From Idiomarina sp. (GTDB lineage: Bacteria; Pseudomonadota; Gammaproteobacteria; Enterobacterales; Alteromonadaceae), in the NCBI GenBank assembly GCA_020832105.1, contig JAFIFH010000066.1, positions 1 through 35,845 of the forward strand: DNA of 35,845 bases, read 5' to 3'. How positions within the stretch are numbered: position 1 is the stretch's first letter; every line of letters begins with the position of its first letter. Of the stretch, positions 8,330 to 18,202 are shown one piece after another. The translations under genes and the position numbers were made by a program. The notes under the pieces were generated by a model. It searched no databases, was not told the origin of the DNA, and saw nothing but the letters and a program-made list of their open reading frames with translations.

Positions 8330-8365
8330 AAGCGCTCTGGCTGTAAGGTCAGGGCGCTTTTTTTT
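8330..8365 (+). terminator. Rho-independent terminator after the amidohydrolase pair
   Basis: A 10-bp stem with one G-U pair (AAGCGCTCTG at 8330-8339, CAGGGCGCTT at 8350-8359), 10-base loop, and eight consecutive T at 8358-8365. It lies 14 bases after the stop of the second amidohydrolase gene. Confidence 0.9.
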
Positions 8366-8387
8366 ATTCCGAGATTACTCGAGGGTG

Positions 8388-9188
8388 TTACATATCGAGA
8401 ATGGTGGCGAGTAATCTGCGCAACGTGGCCGGTTCGAAAGGTTTGTCACTGAGCGCATTGACCCCGCTTTGTTCAATCTGCTCAAGGGTGATTTCATCTG
8501 CACGGGCTGAGACCATTAAAATAGGCACATGGGCATCGTTTAGTCGCTGTCGAACGGCCAGTGCGAACTCTTCGCCATTCATTTGAGGCATATGGTAATC
8601 AGTCACTATCAGATCGGCAGAGTGGTTCTGCAACCATTCAATTGCTTCGCTGCCTGAGGCGGCCTCAATGATATTGGCCACACCAATGCTGTTCAGTACC
8701 CGGGTCAGGTAATGGCGTGATGTCATACTGTCATCGACGATCAATACCTGTAAGTCCTCAGCATCAAAATTCGCTAACTGCATGGACTGAGGCTCTATCA
8801 GGTCAATGGTGGCATTCAATGCGCGGCGAAGATGCTCATAAGTGAAGGGTTTGGGTAGGATTGCAATGACCCCGGCCTGCTTAAACTGTTCCAGGTAATT
8901 GGATTTAAGCTCGCTTGAAACCAGCATAAAAGGAATATTACGCAGCTGCGGTTGGGAGAACATGTAATCGAGCAGGTCGTCGGCGTCACCGTCCTCGAAA
9001 TACATCGCACTGGCGACTAAATCAGGACTGGCATAGACCAGTTTCTGTTTCGCCTCGGCAATGGTTGCCACCCCCTCAACTAACCCGACACCTGCGTCGG
9101 CGAGCTGGCGGCTGATGACTTTGCGTTGTACCTCGGAGGGTTCAATGAGTAGAATAGACAGTTGACTGGCATCGAGTTGAGCCGACAT
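8388..9188 (-). CDS. Tandem receiver protein (pseudo-receiver plus canonical receiver)
   Basis: 266 residues consisting of two CheY-like receivers and nothing else. The second (~146-266) is complete: D152-D153, phosphoacceptor D197 in VTDYHMP, S228 and K249 in DKPF. The first (~10-130) keeps K113 (LPKPF) but has E16-P17 in the acidic pocket and A61 where the phospho-Asp belongs, so it should not be phosphorylated and may act as a protein-interaction or dimerisation module. It is divergent from the STAS/partner-switch operon with a 104-base gap, suggesting shared regulation or a common pathway. No output domain; it may feed phosphate or bind a partner in that module. Confidence 0.9.
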   Translation of the reverse strand: MSAQLDASQLSILLIEPSEVQRKVISRQLADAGVGLVEGVATIAEAKQKLVYASPDLVASAMYFEDGDADDLLDYMFSQPQLRNIPFMLVSSELKSNYLEQFKQAGVIAILPKPFTYEHLRRALNATIDLIEPQSMQLANFDAEDLQVLIVDDSMTSRHYLTRVLNSIGVANIIEAASGSEAIEWLQNHSADLIVTDYHMPQMNGEEFALAVRQRLNDAHVPILMVSARADEITLEQIEQSGVNALSDKPFEPATLRRLLATILDM

Positions 9189-9292
9189 GCGCTGGTTTCC
9201 TAAGCAGTAGGGTGCTCAACAGAGTAAGAAAATCTGGCCGTTTTGACAAGCAGTCTTCTTTCGCAAAACGCAAATAAGGTATTGAAATTACA

Positions 9293-9598
9293 ATGACACT
9301 TTCTACAGAGTACTCAAGTGACGGGAAACAATTTGTGATCCATGTGAAGGGCAAATTCGATTTCCCGCTGGTCCAGCAGTTTCGTCAGTCTTATAGTGAC
9401 CTGAATGAAAGTGCGGACACTATTGCGGTGGATTTCCGTGAAACTGAGTATATCGACAGCTGCGCGCTGGGTATGCTGCTGAATATGCGCAAGTCACTGG
9501 GCGCCGGAGAGAAATCGATTCATTTAGTGAATTGTCGGCCGGAAATCCGCAATATTCTCGAAATTGCCCGTTTTGATAAACTTTTTCACATTGATTAA
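9293..9598 (+). CDS. STAS-domain anti-sigma factor antagonist (CrsA/SpoIIAA-like)
   Basis: 101 residues, a single STAS domain. The phosphorylatable serine is S56 in YIDSCALGMLLNMR, the signature of SpoIIAA/RsbV-type antagonists. In partner switching, the unphosphorylated form binds the anti-sigma kinase and frees a sigma factor; phosphorylation by the kinase and dephosphorylation by a PP2C phosphatase set the state. Both activities are encoded in the next gene, 9 bases downstream. The arrangement matches Shewanella CrsA-CrsR (which controls RpoS) and Pseudomonas HsbA-HsbR (HsbA acting on FlgM). Start ATG with AAGG about 10 bases upstream. Family call is strong; the exact target (RpoS, FlgM or another) is inference. 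Confidence 0.9.
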   Translation: MTLSTEYSSDGKQFVIHVKGKFDFPLVQQFRQSYSDLNESADTIAVDFRETEYIDSCALGMLLNMRKSLGAGEKSIHLVNCRPEIRNILEIARFDKLFHID

Positions 9599-9607
9599 GT
9601 ATCCATT

Positions 9608-11269
9608 ATGCGGGTTCTGATTGTTGATGACCTGAACAGTAATCGCCTATTACTAAGTGACATTGTGAGTAACTTTGGTTACCAATGCTTAAGTGTGGAC
9701 AATGGCGTGCAGGCGGTTGAGGTGATGGGCCAGTTCAACCCGGACATCGTTCTTCTCGACGTGCTGATGCCGGGCTTGAATGGGTTTGAAACGGCGCCTC
9801 AGCTGAAGAAGATTGCCGGCGAAGTGCACCTGCCCATTATCTTTATTACCGCCCTTGATGATCAGGACACCCTGTTGCGTTGTTTGGCTGCTGGCGGGGA
9901 TGACTTTATCAGCAAGCCTTTTGCCTCGGTAGTGCTTGAAGCGAAGCTCAGAGCGCATTTTCGCAATCGCGAGTTAAGTAAGTCGCTGGCAGAGAAAAAT
10001 CAGGTTCTGGCCTACCATTCCAGCAGGGTTGAGCGCGAACATCAGATTGTCGAGCACATTTTTCAAAACTCGCTGGCTCGAAACTATCTCGATTACCCGC
10101 ATTTGCATACCTACCTTTCACCGATGTCGATGTTTAATGGCGATCTGCTGCTCGCGGCACCTGGGCCGTTGGGGAATCTATACGTGTTTCTGGGAGATTT
10201 TACCGGTCATGGGTTGTCGGCAGCCGTCGGTGCACTGCCGACCTCACAAGCCTTCTTTAGTATGGCTGAAAGCGGTGCGCCTGTGGGGGACATTGTGCGT
10301 GAGATTAATCATCGCCTGCATGATTTGCTACCCACTGATATGTTCTTAGCCGGAATGATGATTGAGCTGTCAGCGTCAGGTGAGCGGGTCACCTATTGGA
10401 ATGGCGGAATCCCCCCTGCGTTGCTTATCGATGACGAACGGCGTCTGCATACGGTAATGGCCCCGCAGAACCTGGCACTAGGGATTCTCAACGACAACGA
10501 GTTTGATAGCCGTGTAGCGACGCTCAGTGTCACCAATACTGATAGTTTACTGCTCTTTACCGATGGCCTGATTGAGTTATCCGAGGCGCAGGGAATGCTG
10601 GGTCGAGAGGGGCTGGCGAAACTAGTTCAGTCCGCGCAAAGCATGGCGCAACTGACGGCGCTGGTGCAGCAGAAAATGTCCGGGCGGGAGCAGCGAGATG
10701 ACGTGTCCATGGGGTGGTTGCGCTGCAAGCCGACCGGGCTGAAGCCGAAAAGCTTTGATGCGGAGCTTTCCCCGATGGCATTTGATATGGATCTACGTTT
10801 TCATGCTGAAGATATTCGCGGGCAGAATCCCGTTAATCAGGTGGTGCAAAGTTTTGCCGCCATTGACGGCCTGGCGAATTTCAAATCGCAGCTATTTACC
10901 GTGATTCAGGAAATCTATAACAATGCGGTTGAGCATGGATTATTAAAGCTTGATTCTGAATTGAAGCTGGCGGCGGATGGCTTCGAGCGTTATTACCAGC
11001 TTTATCAGCAACGGTTAAGTGAGTTAAAGGATGGCTGGATTGAGATGCGTTTATCCTATCAACCGAAGCGTCGCTGTCTGGTTATTAAGGTGACCGATTC
11101 TGGTGACGGCTTTTGTCAGCAAAGTTCGCGGGCGAAAGCTGAACAGCAAGCCTTAACGGAGAGCGGTTTTGGGCGCGGCCTGCGCCTGGTGGAGGAGCTC
11201 ACGGTGGGGTTGAAATGGTCTAATCAGGGTCGTACTATCGAGTGCACCTTGCCGTTAACAGCTCAATGA
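9608..11269 (+). CDS. Three-domain response regulator: receiver, PP2C phosphatase, anti-sigma kinase (CrsR/HsbR-like)
   Basis: 553 residues. Receiver at 1-120 with D7-D8, D51 (LLDVLMPG), T81 and K103. A helical linker leads to a SpoIIE/RsbU-type PP2C phosphatase (~165-375) with metal-binding aspartates at D179 (NGD) and D197 (GDFTGHG), then LLFTDG and RDDVSMG. The C-terminus (~395-553) is an RsbW-like HATPase with N-box E435-IYNN, G1 box VTDSGDGF and G2 box GFGRGLRLVEEL. In CrsR/HsbR proteins, phosphorylation of the receiver switches the balance between dephosphorylating and phosphorylating the STAS partner, and thereby anti-sigma activity. It is the second gene of a two-gene operon with the STAS protein. 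The domain assignment is secure; which kinase feeds D51 is not visible from sequence. Confidence 0.92.
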   Translation: MRVLIVDDLNSNRLLLSDIVSNFGYQCLSVDNGVQAVEVMGQFNPDIVLLDVLMPGLNGFETAPQLKKIAGEVHLPIIFITALDDQDTLLRCLAAGGDDFISKPFASVVLEAKLRAHFRNRELSKSLAEKNQVLAYHSSRVEREHQIVEHIFQNSLARNYLDYPHLHTYLSPMSMFNGDLLLAAPGPLGNLYVFLGDFTGHGLSAAVGALPTSQAFFSMAESGAPVGDIVREINHRLHDLLPTDMFLAGMMIELSASGERVTYWNGGIPPALLIDDERRLHTVMAPQNLALGILNDNEFDSRVATLSVTNTDSLLLFTDGLIELSEAQGMLGREGLAKLVQSAQSMAQLTALVQQKMSGREQRDDVSMGWLRCKPTGLKPKSFDAELSPMAFDMDLRFHAEDIRGQNPVNQVVQSFAAIDGLANFKSQLFTVIQEIYNNAVEHGLLKLDSELKLAADGFERYYQLYQQRLSELKDGWIEMRLSYQPKRRCLVIKVTDSGDGFCQQSSRAKAEQQALTESGFGRGLRLVEELTVGLKWSNQGRTIECTLPLTAQ

Positions 11270-11307
11270 CACAGGTTTTTGGCCGGTTTAGCTAGCAAAG
11301 GCGGCCA

Positions 11308-11637
11308 TTAACCGCCTGCGAGTTTGACCTGGTACCCCTGTTTTTCAAGAAAATTCTTACAGGCGTCTCGCTGGTCGCCCTGGATTTCAACCTCAAAACC
11401 TTTCACCGAGCCGCCAACTCCACAGTGTTTTTTCAACTGTTTAGCCAGCCCTTTCAGTTCCTCAGCGGTAAGGGGTAAACCTTTGATAATGGTCACGCCT
11501 TTGCCTTTGCGGCCTTTAGTTTCACGTTGAATACGCACAATGCCATCGCCAGGTGCGCGCTCGGGCTGCTCAGCCTTAGGCTCGATACGACCATTGTCAG
11601 TGCTGTATACCAGGTGAGAGTCTCGGCTCATATTCAT
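11308..11637 (-). CDS. yciH: YciH/SUI1-family translation factor-like protein
   Basis: 109 residues. The C-terminal ~75 residues carry the SUI1/eIF1 fold pattern (VTIIKGLPLT...LAKQLKKHCGVGGSVKG-FEVEIQGDQRD), including the conserved GVGGSVK loop. E. coli YciH (108 residues) is the family member; it resembles eIF1 and has been linked to start-codon fidelity or translation under stress. Either of two adjacent ATGs (11637 or 11631) could be the start; I keep the first. It lies three bases after the stop of the upstream 253-residue membrane protein gene, so the two are co-transcribed. It converges on the partner-switch regulator gene with 38 bases between. Confidence 0.92.
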   Translation of the reverse strand: MNMSRDSHLVYSTDNGRIEPKAEQPERAPGDGIVRIQRETKGRKGKGVTIIKGLPLTAEELKGLAKQLKKHCGVGGSVKGFEVEIQGDQRDACKNFLEKQGYQVKLAGG

Positions 11638-11640
11638 TCA

Positions 11641-12402
11641 CTACCATTTTTTCTTTGGTTGAAACAGTTCGTCTAATTCGTCGCTATTTTTCGCCCGCGC
11701 TGCCGCATCGCGAGAATTAGTTTCACGTAACGAGTTGGTGATGTCTTCCAGAGTTTTCTCAATTTTCAGTTTGTGATCGTTAATGTACTCGTTGGTGTAA
11801 CTTTGATTGCGTAACGTGGTGAGCGCCTTTTCATAATACTGTCGCGCGGATCCGGTGAGGTTAGACTTCAGTGCAGAGTCAGCCCGACGCTCCAGACTCT
11901 CAACGGTGATGCGCAGTTGAATGAACTCTAACCGGCGATCTTCCTCATTGAAGTGTTTAGCGTCTACGCGACCTCGATGATGCTCGCTTTTCAGCACCGC
12001 GCGCAGTTTCTTCAGTGACTGGATCATCGTGATGATTTGCTTGTCACCGTCTGGCAGGGTAAAGCTTTCGGTGACCAGCGAATGGTCATCAGGCTTCAGG
12101 TTATTCATGATTTCATCATACTCGCGCAGGCGATCGCGAAACCGGTCATTGCGAGGTGCTACGTCGACCAACTGGCGCAGCGCATCACGAGCACGCGCAT
12201 GCAGGACGTAAATAAGGCTGCGGCCAACAGGAAAGGCATTGGCGTTTGCAATTAAGGTCTCTGATTCATCAAAAATGTTGCGGTATCTGACCATTTTCTG
12301 GCGCTTTTCGAGCTCTACCCGTTGCCGGTGCTGCTGGTACGCATTGACGCCAACAGCCAGCAAAATCAAAGCGACAATAAGAATAATAATGACATATAGC
12401 AT
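11641..12402 (-). CDS. Membrane-anchored protein of unknown function with long helical cytoplasmic part
   Basis: 253 residues; I do not recognise a named family. An N-terminal transmembrane helix (residues 2-21) is followed by a basic stretch (QQHRQRVELEKRQKMVRYR), suggesting the bulk lies in the cytoplasm. The rest is charged and predicted helical, with a possible tetratricopeptide-like pair of helices near 185-215 (SNLTGSARQYYEKALTTLRNQ). The tail is acidic then lysine-rich (DELDELFQPKKKW). It is upstream of yciH in a minus-strand unit and downstream of the sensorless histidine kinase by 66 bases. No signal of transfer or truncation. Function not assigned. Confidence 0.8.
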   Translation of the reverse strand: MLYVIIILIVALILLAVGVNAYQQHRQRVELEKRQKMVRYRNIFDESETLIANANAFPVGRSLIYVLHARARDALRQLVDVAPRNDRFRDRLREYDEIMNNLKPDDHSLVTESFTLPDGDKQIITMIQSLKKLRAVLKSEHHRGRVDAKHFNEEDRRLEFIQLRITVESLERRADSALKSNLTGSARQYYEKALTTLRNQSYTNEYINDHKLKIEKTLEDITNSLRETNSRDAAARAKNSDELDELFQPKKKW

Positions 12403-12468
12403 GCGTGACGCGTTCCTTTAATTATCTAATAATGTGACCGCTCGGTTATAGTAACTGACTTTATTCAG

Positions 12469-13164
12469 TTACGGTAGACGCAGTGTGAAAATGCCCCCGG
12501 CATCGTTGCCAAGGGTGATACTCCCGCTCAGCTGATTGCGCTGGTGGGCGCTGGCAATACGCCCTGCAAAATACAATCCCAAGCCGGTACGGCCGGCCTG
12601 CAGCGCCAGGCTCCCGGCATCTGGCGTGCTGCTGGCGTTCGCTACCCTTTTTAACACAGCGGCAGGGTATCCGGCACCATCATCACGTACTTCCACATGC
12701 AGTTGCTGGTCTTTCACGAAAGCGCGCAAGGCAACCTTGTGGTTGGCATAGCGCAAAGCATTCATCAATACATCCTGCAATAACACGTTGATCAGCGTTT
12801 TATCCAGATACCAGGTCAGGTTAGCAGCAACGTCAATGTTCACCTCGACCTGATAATGGGCTGCATAAAATTCTGCATCTGCGACTAAATCTTCCAGTAA
12901 TTCGTCCACCAATTGTGATTCAAGATGCACAGGCAGTGCGGTGTGCTCGTTGCGATACAGACTCAACAGCTGGATCAGGCCGGTGTTCAGTCGCTGAGCT
13001 TCATACTGAATATCAGCCAACGATCGCGCGGCGGGGGTGTCGCCAAGTTCGCTCGCCACCTCACTCATGCTTTGCAGCAACAGTTGTAAAGAGTTTTTCA
13101 TATCATGTACGGCGGCGCTGAGAATCGTGGCGAAGTCCACGGCTGGGGGCAGGTCAGGTTTCAT
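12469..13164 (-). CDS. Soluble histidine kinase without sensor domain
   Basis: 231 residues. H20 in AVHDMKNSLQ is the phosphoacceptor-type H-box, followed by a two-helix dimerisation region, then a HATPase domain with N-box QDVLMNALRYA, D-box VRDDGAGYP and G-box GRTGLGLYFAGRIAS. There is no transmembrane segment, PAS, GAF or other input domain, so sensing must come from another protein or the kinase acts constitutively. No response regulator gene is in its own operon. The window holds three receiver proteins within 11 kb (2117-2482, 8388-9188, 9608-11269) that are plausible partners. Start chosen at ATG 13164 with AAGGAACG just upstream on the minus strand. It is divergent from cysB. Confidence 0.87.
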   Translation of the reverse strand: MKPDLPPAVDFATILSAAVHDMKNSLQLLLQSMSEVASELGDTPAARSLADIQYEAQRLNTGLIQLLSLYRNEHTALPVHLESQLVDELLEDLVADAEFYAAHYQVEVNIDVAANLTWYLDKTLINVLLQDVLMNALRYANHKVALRAFVKDQQLHVEVRDDGAGYPAAVLKRVANASSTPDAGSLALQAGRTGLGLYFAGRIASAHQRNQLSGSITLGNDAGGIFTLRLP

Positions 13165-13188
13165 TGAAGACGTTCCTTAGGTACGCAT

Positions 13189-13242
13189 AAGCGGCACTTG
13201 ATGTGGTTGATGACGCTTGCAGATAGTCGCATTGTGCCGCTT
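13189..13242. promoter_or_regulatory. Inverted repeat in the kinase/cysB divergent region
   Basis: AAGCGGCAC at 13189-13197 is repeated inverted as GTGCCGCTT at 13234-13242, 9-bp perfect arms with a 36-base spacer. It lies just upstream of the kinase gene and about 165 bases before the cysB start. It could be a pair of regulator sites or a looped RNA leader; no known consensus recognised. Confidence 0.35.
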
Positions 13243-13319
13243 TATTGCTCAAGGTACAAACGTAACCATCAACGTCAGCACATTCGTAATGACGGGATAA
13301 TGTTTGACACTTAGCATAG

Positions 13320-15751
<2,432 letters not shown>

Positions 15752-15778
15752 CTCATTACTCCATTTTTGTTCAGTATG

Positions 15779-15805
15779 GTGCGGTCAGGGTGATTTCAAC
15801 CGCAC
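15779..15805. promoter_or_regulatory. Inverted repeat upstream of sdaA
   Basis: GTGCGGT (15779-15785) and ACCGCAC (15799-15805) form 7-bp perfect arms around 13 bases, 28-54 bases before the sdaA start. Position fits an operator or 5' leader hairpin of sdaA; the regulator is unknown to me. Confidence 0.4.
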
Positions 15806-15888
15806 TGATATCTAGTGTGCTAAGTGTAGTCAGATCTCGTCTGCTTCATGCAGGCTAGCATGGGGCCGAACCGGCTCACTTGCAAGGT

Positions 15889-16488
15889 TCAGTTAAGTGG
15901 TCGGTACAGATGTTTGTGTTGGGGTAGCAGTTGTTCGGCTAAACTTCGAACGATGCCAGCGGTGGCACCCCAGATCAGGCGTTGTTGCCAAGGAATAAAC
16001 CACACCCGCTGCATGCCCAGCCGAGTTGCCCGATAGGCAAAATGTTGCTGTTGCTGGAGCAGCTCGTTCAGTGGAACCGTGAATACCTCACTGACTTCAC
16101 CCGGGTCGGGCTGCCAGTGTGGCATCGTGGTTAAAAAACCAATATACGGCTGGATCATGAAGCGGCTAATCACAGGCATTTGTGGCAACTGGCCCACCAC
16201 CTCTACCTGACTGCTGGCGACACCAAGCTCCTCTTCAAACTCGCGTAACGCGGTGGCCTGGAGATTTAAATCTGCATCTTCCTGGCGACCACCAGGGAAA
16301 CATATCTGACCTGCATGATGGCGCAAATGCGAAGTGCGTTGGGTAAACACCACCTGTAACCCGGCGCTCTCTTCCACCAAGGCAATCAGCACCGCAGAAG
16401 CCGATAAACCTTGTTGTGCCGTGAAACGAGTGGGGCTGGGTGCGGTGAGATTAAACTGACGCATAAAGGACGCGCGGTCGTTAATCAT
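15889..16488 (-). CDS. nudL: NUDIX hydrolase, CoA pyrophosphatase type
   Basis: 199 residues. The segment LRHHAGQICFPGG (55-67) is the motif specific to the CoA-pyrophosphatase branch (NudL/YeaB, PCD1), and it leads into a Nudix box ending REFEEELG (82-89), where the glutamates bind magnesium. Members cleave CoA and acyl-CoA to 3',5'-ADP and phosphopantetheine. The start ATG overlaps the 3' end of pabB by 8 bases, so the two are translationally coupled, the same arrangement as pabB-yeaB in E. coli. A 137-base gap separates it from sdaA, which probably has its own promoter. Confidence 0.93.
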   Translation of the reverse strand: MINDRASFMRQFNLTAPSPTRFTAQQGLSASAVLIALVEESAGLQVVFTQRTSHLRHHAGQICFPGGRQEDADLNLQATALREFEEELGVASSQVEVVGQLPQMPVISRFMIQPYIGFLTTMPHWQPDPGEVSEVFTVPLNELLQQQQHFAYRATRLGMQRVWFIPWQQRLIWGATAGIVRSLAEQLLPQHKHLYRPLN

Positions 16489-18013
16489 AGCGCTGACTAC
16501 CCGAGGTGGATGGCATGGTGCTACCGGGCAAAGGCACGATATTCGAATTTAAGTCCGCCAGTACCGGCAGAATCTGTTTTACTTTGTCAAAGGTTTCCTG
16601 ATATTCGGATTCAGCTTCGGAGTCGGTGACAATGCCGCCGCCAGCCCAGCAATACATATGCTGCTTTGTTGCCACCAGGGTGCGGATGGCGATGTTGGTG
16701 TCACTACTCCCGTTTTGATTGATGTAGCCAATACTACCGCAGTAGACACTGCGCCGATGCGGCTCGAGTGATTCTATGATTTGCATGGCGCTGACCTTCG
16801 GCGCGCCGGTAATCGAGCCGCCAGGAAAGGCCGCTTTTAGCAACGCTACGCTATCCGTTGGTGTGGCCAGCTGACCCTCGATAGTGCTCACCAAATGGTG
16901 AACCGCTGCAAAGCTTTCAATGGCAAACAGTTCGGGCACCTTGACGCTGCCTGGCAGGCAAACCCTGGATAAATCGTTACGCAGTAGATCAACGATCATC
17001 AGGTTCTCTGCCTGATCTTTAGGTGATTGCAACAGCGCATCACGGGCCTTCGCATCTTGCTCTGGATCCGGGTGACGAGGGCTGGTGCCCTTAATGGGTT
17101 TTGTCTGTACTTTGCCGCTGGCGTCCGTCTGTAAAAACCGCTCTGGAGAGACACTGATAACGCTTCCCTCTGCCAGCTTAATAAATGCTGAAAACGGCGC
17201 TTTGTTAGCCTGGCGTAAGGCTTTATAGGCAACCCATTCGTCACCCTGGTATGGCGCCGCAAAGCGTTGCGCTAAATTGATTTGGTAACAATCACCGGCG
17301 TCCAGATGATCATGGATCTGCTGAATCTTCTGCATATATTGTGCTTTATTCATATTACTTTGCCAGCTCGAGCTGAGGTAAAAGTCAGCCTCTCCCTGTC
17401 GCGACTGAGGGCGCCAAAAAGCATCTATGCTGGCGTCGTCGAGCTCGCCTTGCGGGGCAAGCACATAGCAGCGTCGCATCTGATGGTCGATAATCAACGC
17501 ATGTTGATAAAAGCCTAGCGCAATATCAGGCATCGACAGATCGTCAGCGGCGGCCTGGGGCTTATCATCGGCGTGGGTCGGTGCGGCGGCGACGGCAGTG
17601 GTTCGCGCACGGTGAGCGGGGGCTATATGTTCAATTAAGCGTCCGGCGTCGTAGCCAAAGTAGCCGGCAGCACCACCACAAAAAGGCAGTTGATGGCTGC
17701 CCTGATACTGCGGGAAACTGGCCAGTATTTGCTGCAGCTGAGTGAAAGGGTCGTTGCCAGCAAAGTCTGCAACTCGGCCACATAGCACGGTGCACGGCTG
17801 GCGCAGTAGAATATCATAGCGGCTATTAACGTGTTCACTGTCTGCAGAATCAAGCAGCATTGACCAGGGCTGGCTACTGAAAGGGGCGAACAAGGCAAGG
17901 GTGTGCGACCATTCAGCGTAAGGCAATTCACGGCTAAGCAGAATATGACTGGCATCGCAGGTTGCGTTAGCAGAGGCAGGTCTGTGCTGGCGATGGAGCG
18001 GTGAACTGGGCAT
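16481..18013 (-). CDS. pabB: Aminodeoxychorismate synthase component I
   Basis: 510 residues, longer than E. coli PabB (453) because of an N-terminal extension and an Ala/Asp-rich insert near 140-160. The chorismate-binding domain fills the C-terminal half: YCQINLAQRF-like GDCYQINLAQRF, SPERFL, the PIKGT motif with K308 (the lysine that distinguishes PabB from anthranilate synthase, which has PIAGT), DLLRNDLSRVC, and FPGGSITGAPK. With a PabA glutaminase it makes 4-amino-4-deoxychorismate for folate synthesis. The start at 18013 has no clear Shine-Dalgarno, so the N-terminus is less certain than the family. First gene of a minus-strand unit with nudL. Confidence 0.95.
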   Translation of the reverse strand: MPSSPLHRQHRPASANATCDASHILLSRELPYAEWSHTLALFAPFSSQPWSMLLDSADSEHVNSRYDILLRQPCTVLCGRVADFAGNDPFTQLQQILASFPQYQGSHQLPFCGGAAGYFGYDAGRLIEHIAPAHRARTTAVAAAPTHADDKPQAAADDLSMPDIALGFYQHALIIDHQMRRCYVLAPQGELDDASIDAFWRPQSRQGEADFYLSSSWQSNMNKAQYMQKIQQIHDHLDAGDCYQINLAQRFAAPYQGDEWVAYKALRQANKAPFSAFIKLAEGSVISVSPERFLQTDASGKVQTKPIKGTSPRHPDPEQDAKARDALLQSPKDQAENLMIVDLLRNDLSRVCLPGSVKVPELFAIESFAAVHHLVSTIEGQLATPTDSVALLKAAFPGGSITGAPKVSAMQIIESLEPHRRSVYCGSIGYINQNGSSDTNIAIRTLVATKQHMYCWAGGGIVTDSEAESEYQETFDKVKQILPVLADLNSNIVPLPGSTMPSTSGSQRYD

Positions 18014-18202
18014 ATTAAACGGGTCTCAAACTGGCAGCCAAAGTACAAACAGAGTATCATATTTGCCAATTTCGGGTCACGTATCCTTGCGTTGGTTGAT
18101 ACTTTTAAATGAACAGCGGTTTATCTGATTTTAGCAGCTTCATTGTCAGCGAAAAACGCACGGATATGGACACGGTTTTTATCAACCATGCATGAGGTAG
18201 CT

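Noticed and set aside
11280..11307. TGGCCG...CGGCCA hairpin as terminator between the partner-switch gene and yciH
   Set aside because: Only 6 bp, a 16-base loop and no T-run on either strand.
18096..18126. TTGATA ... TTATCT as the fumarase promoter
   Set aside because: Spacer is 19 bases and both hexamers deviate from consensus; too weak to annotate.
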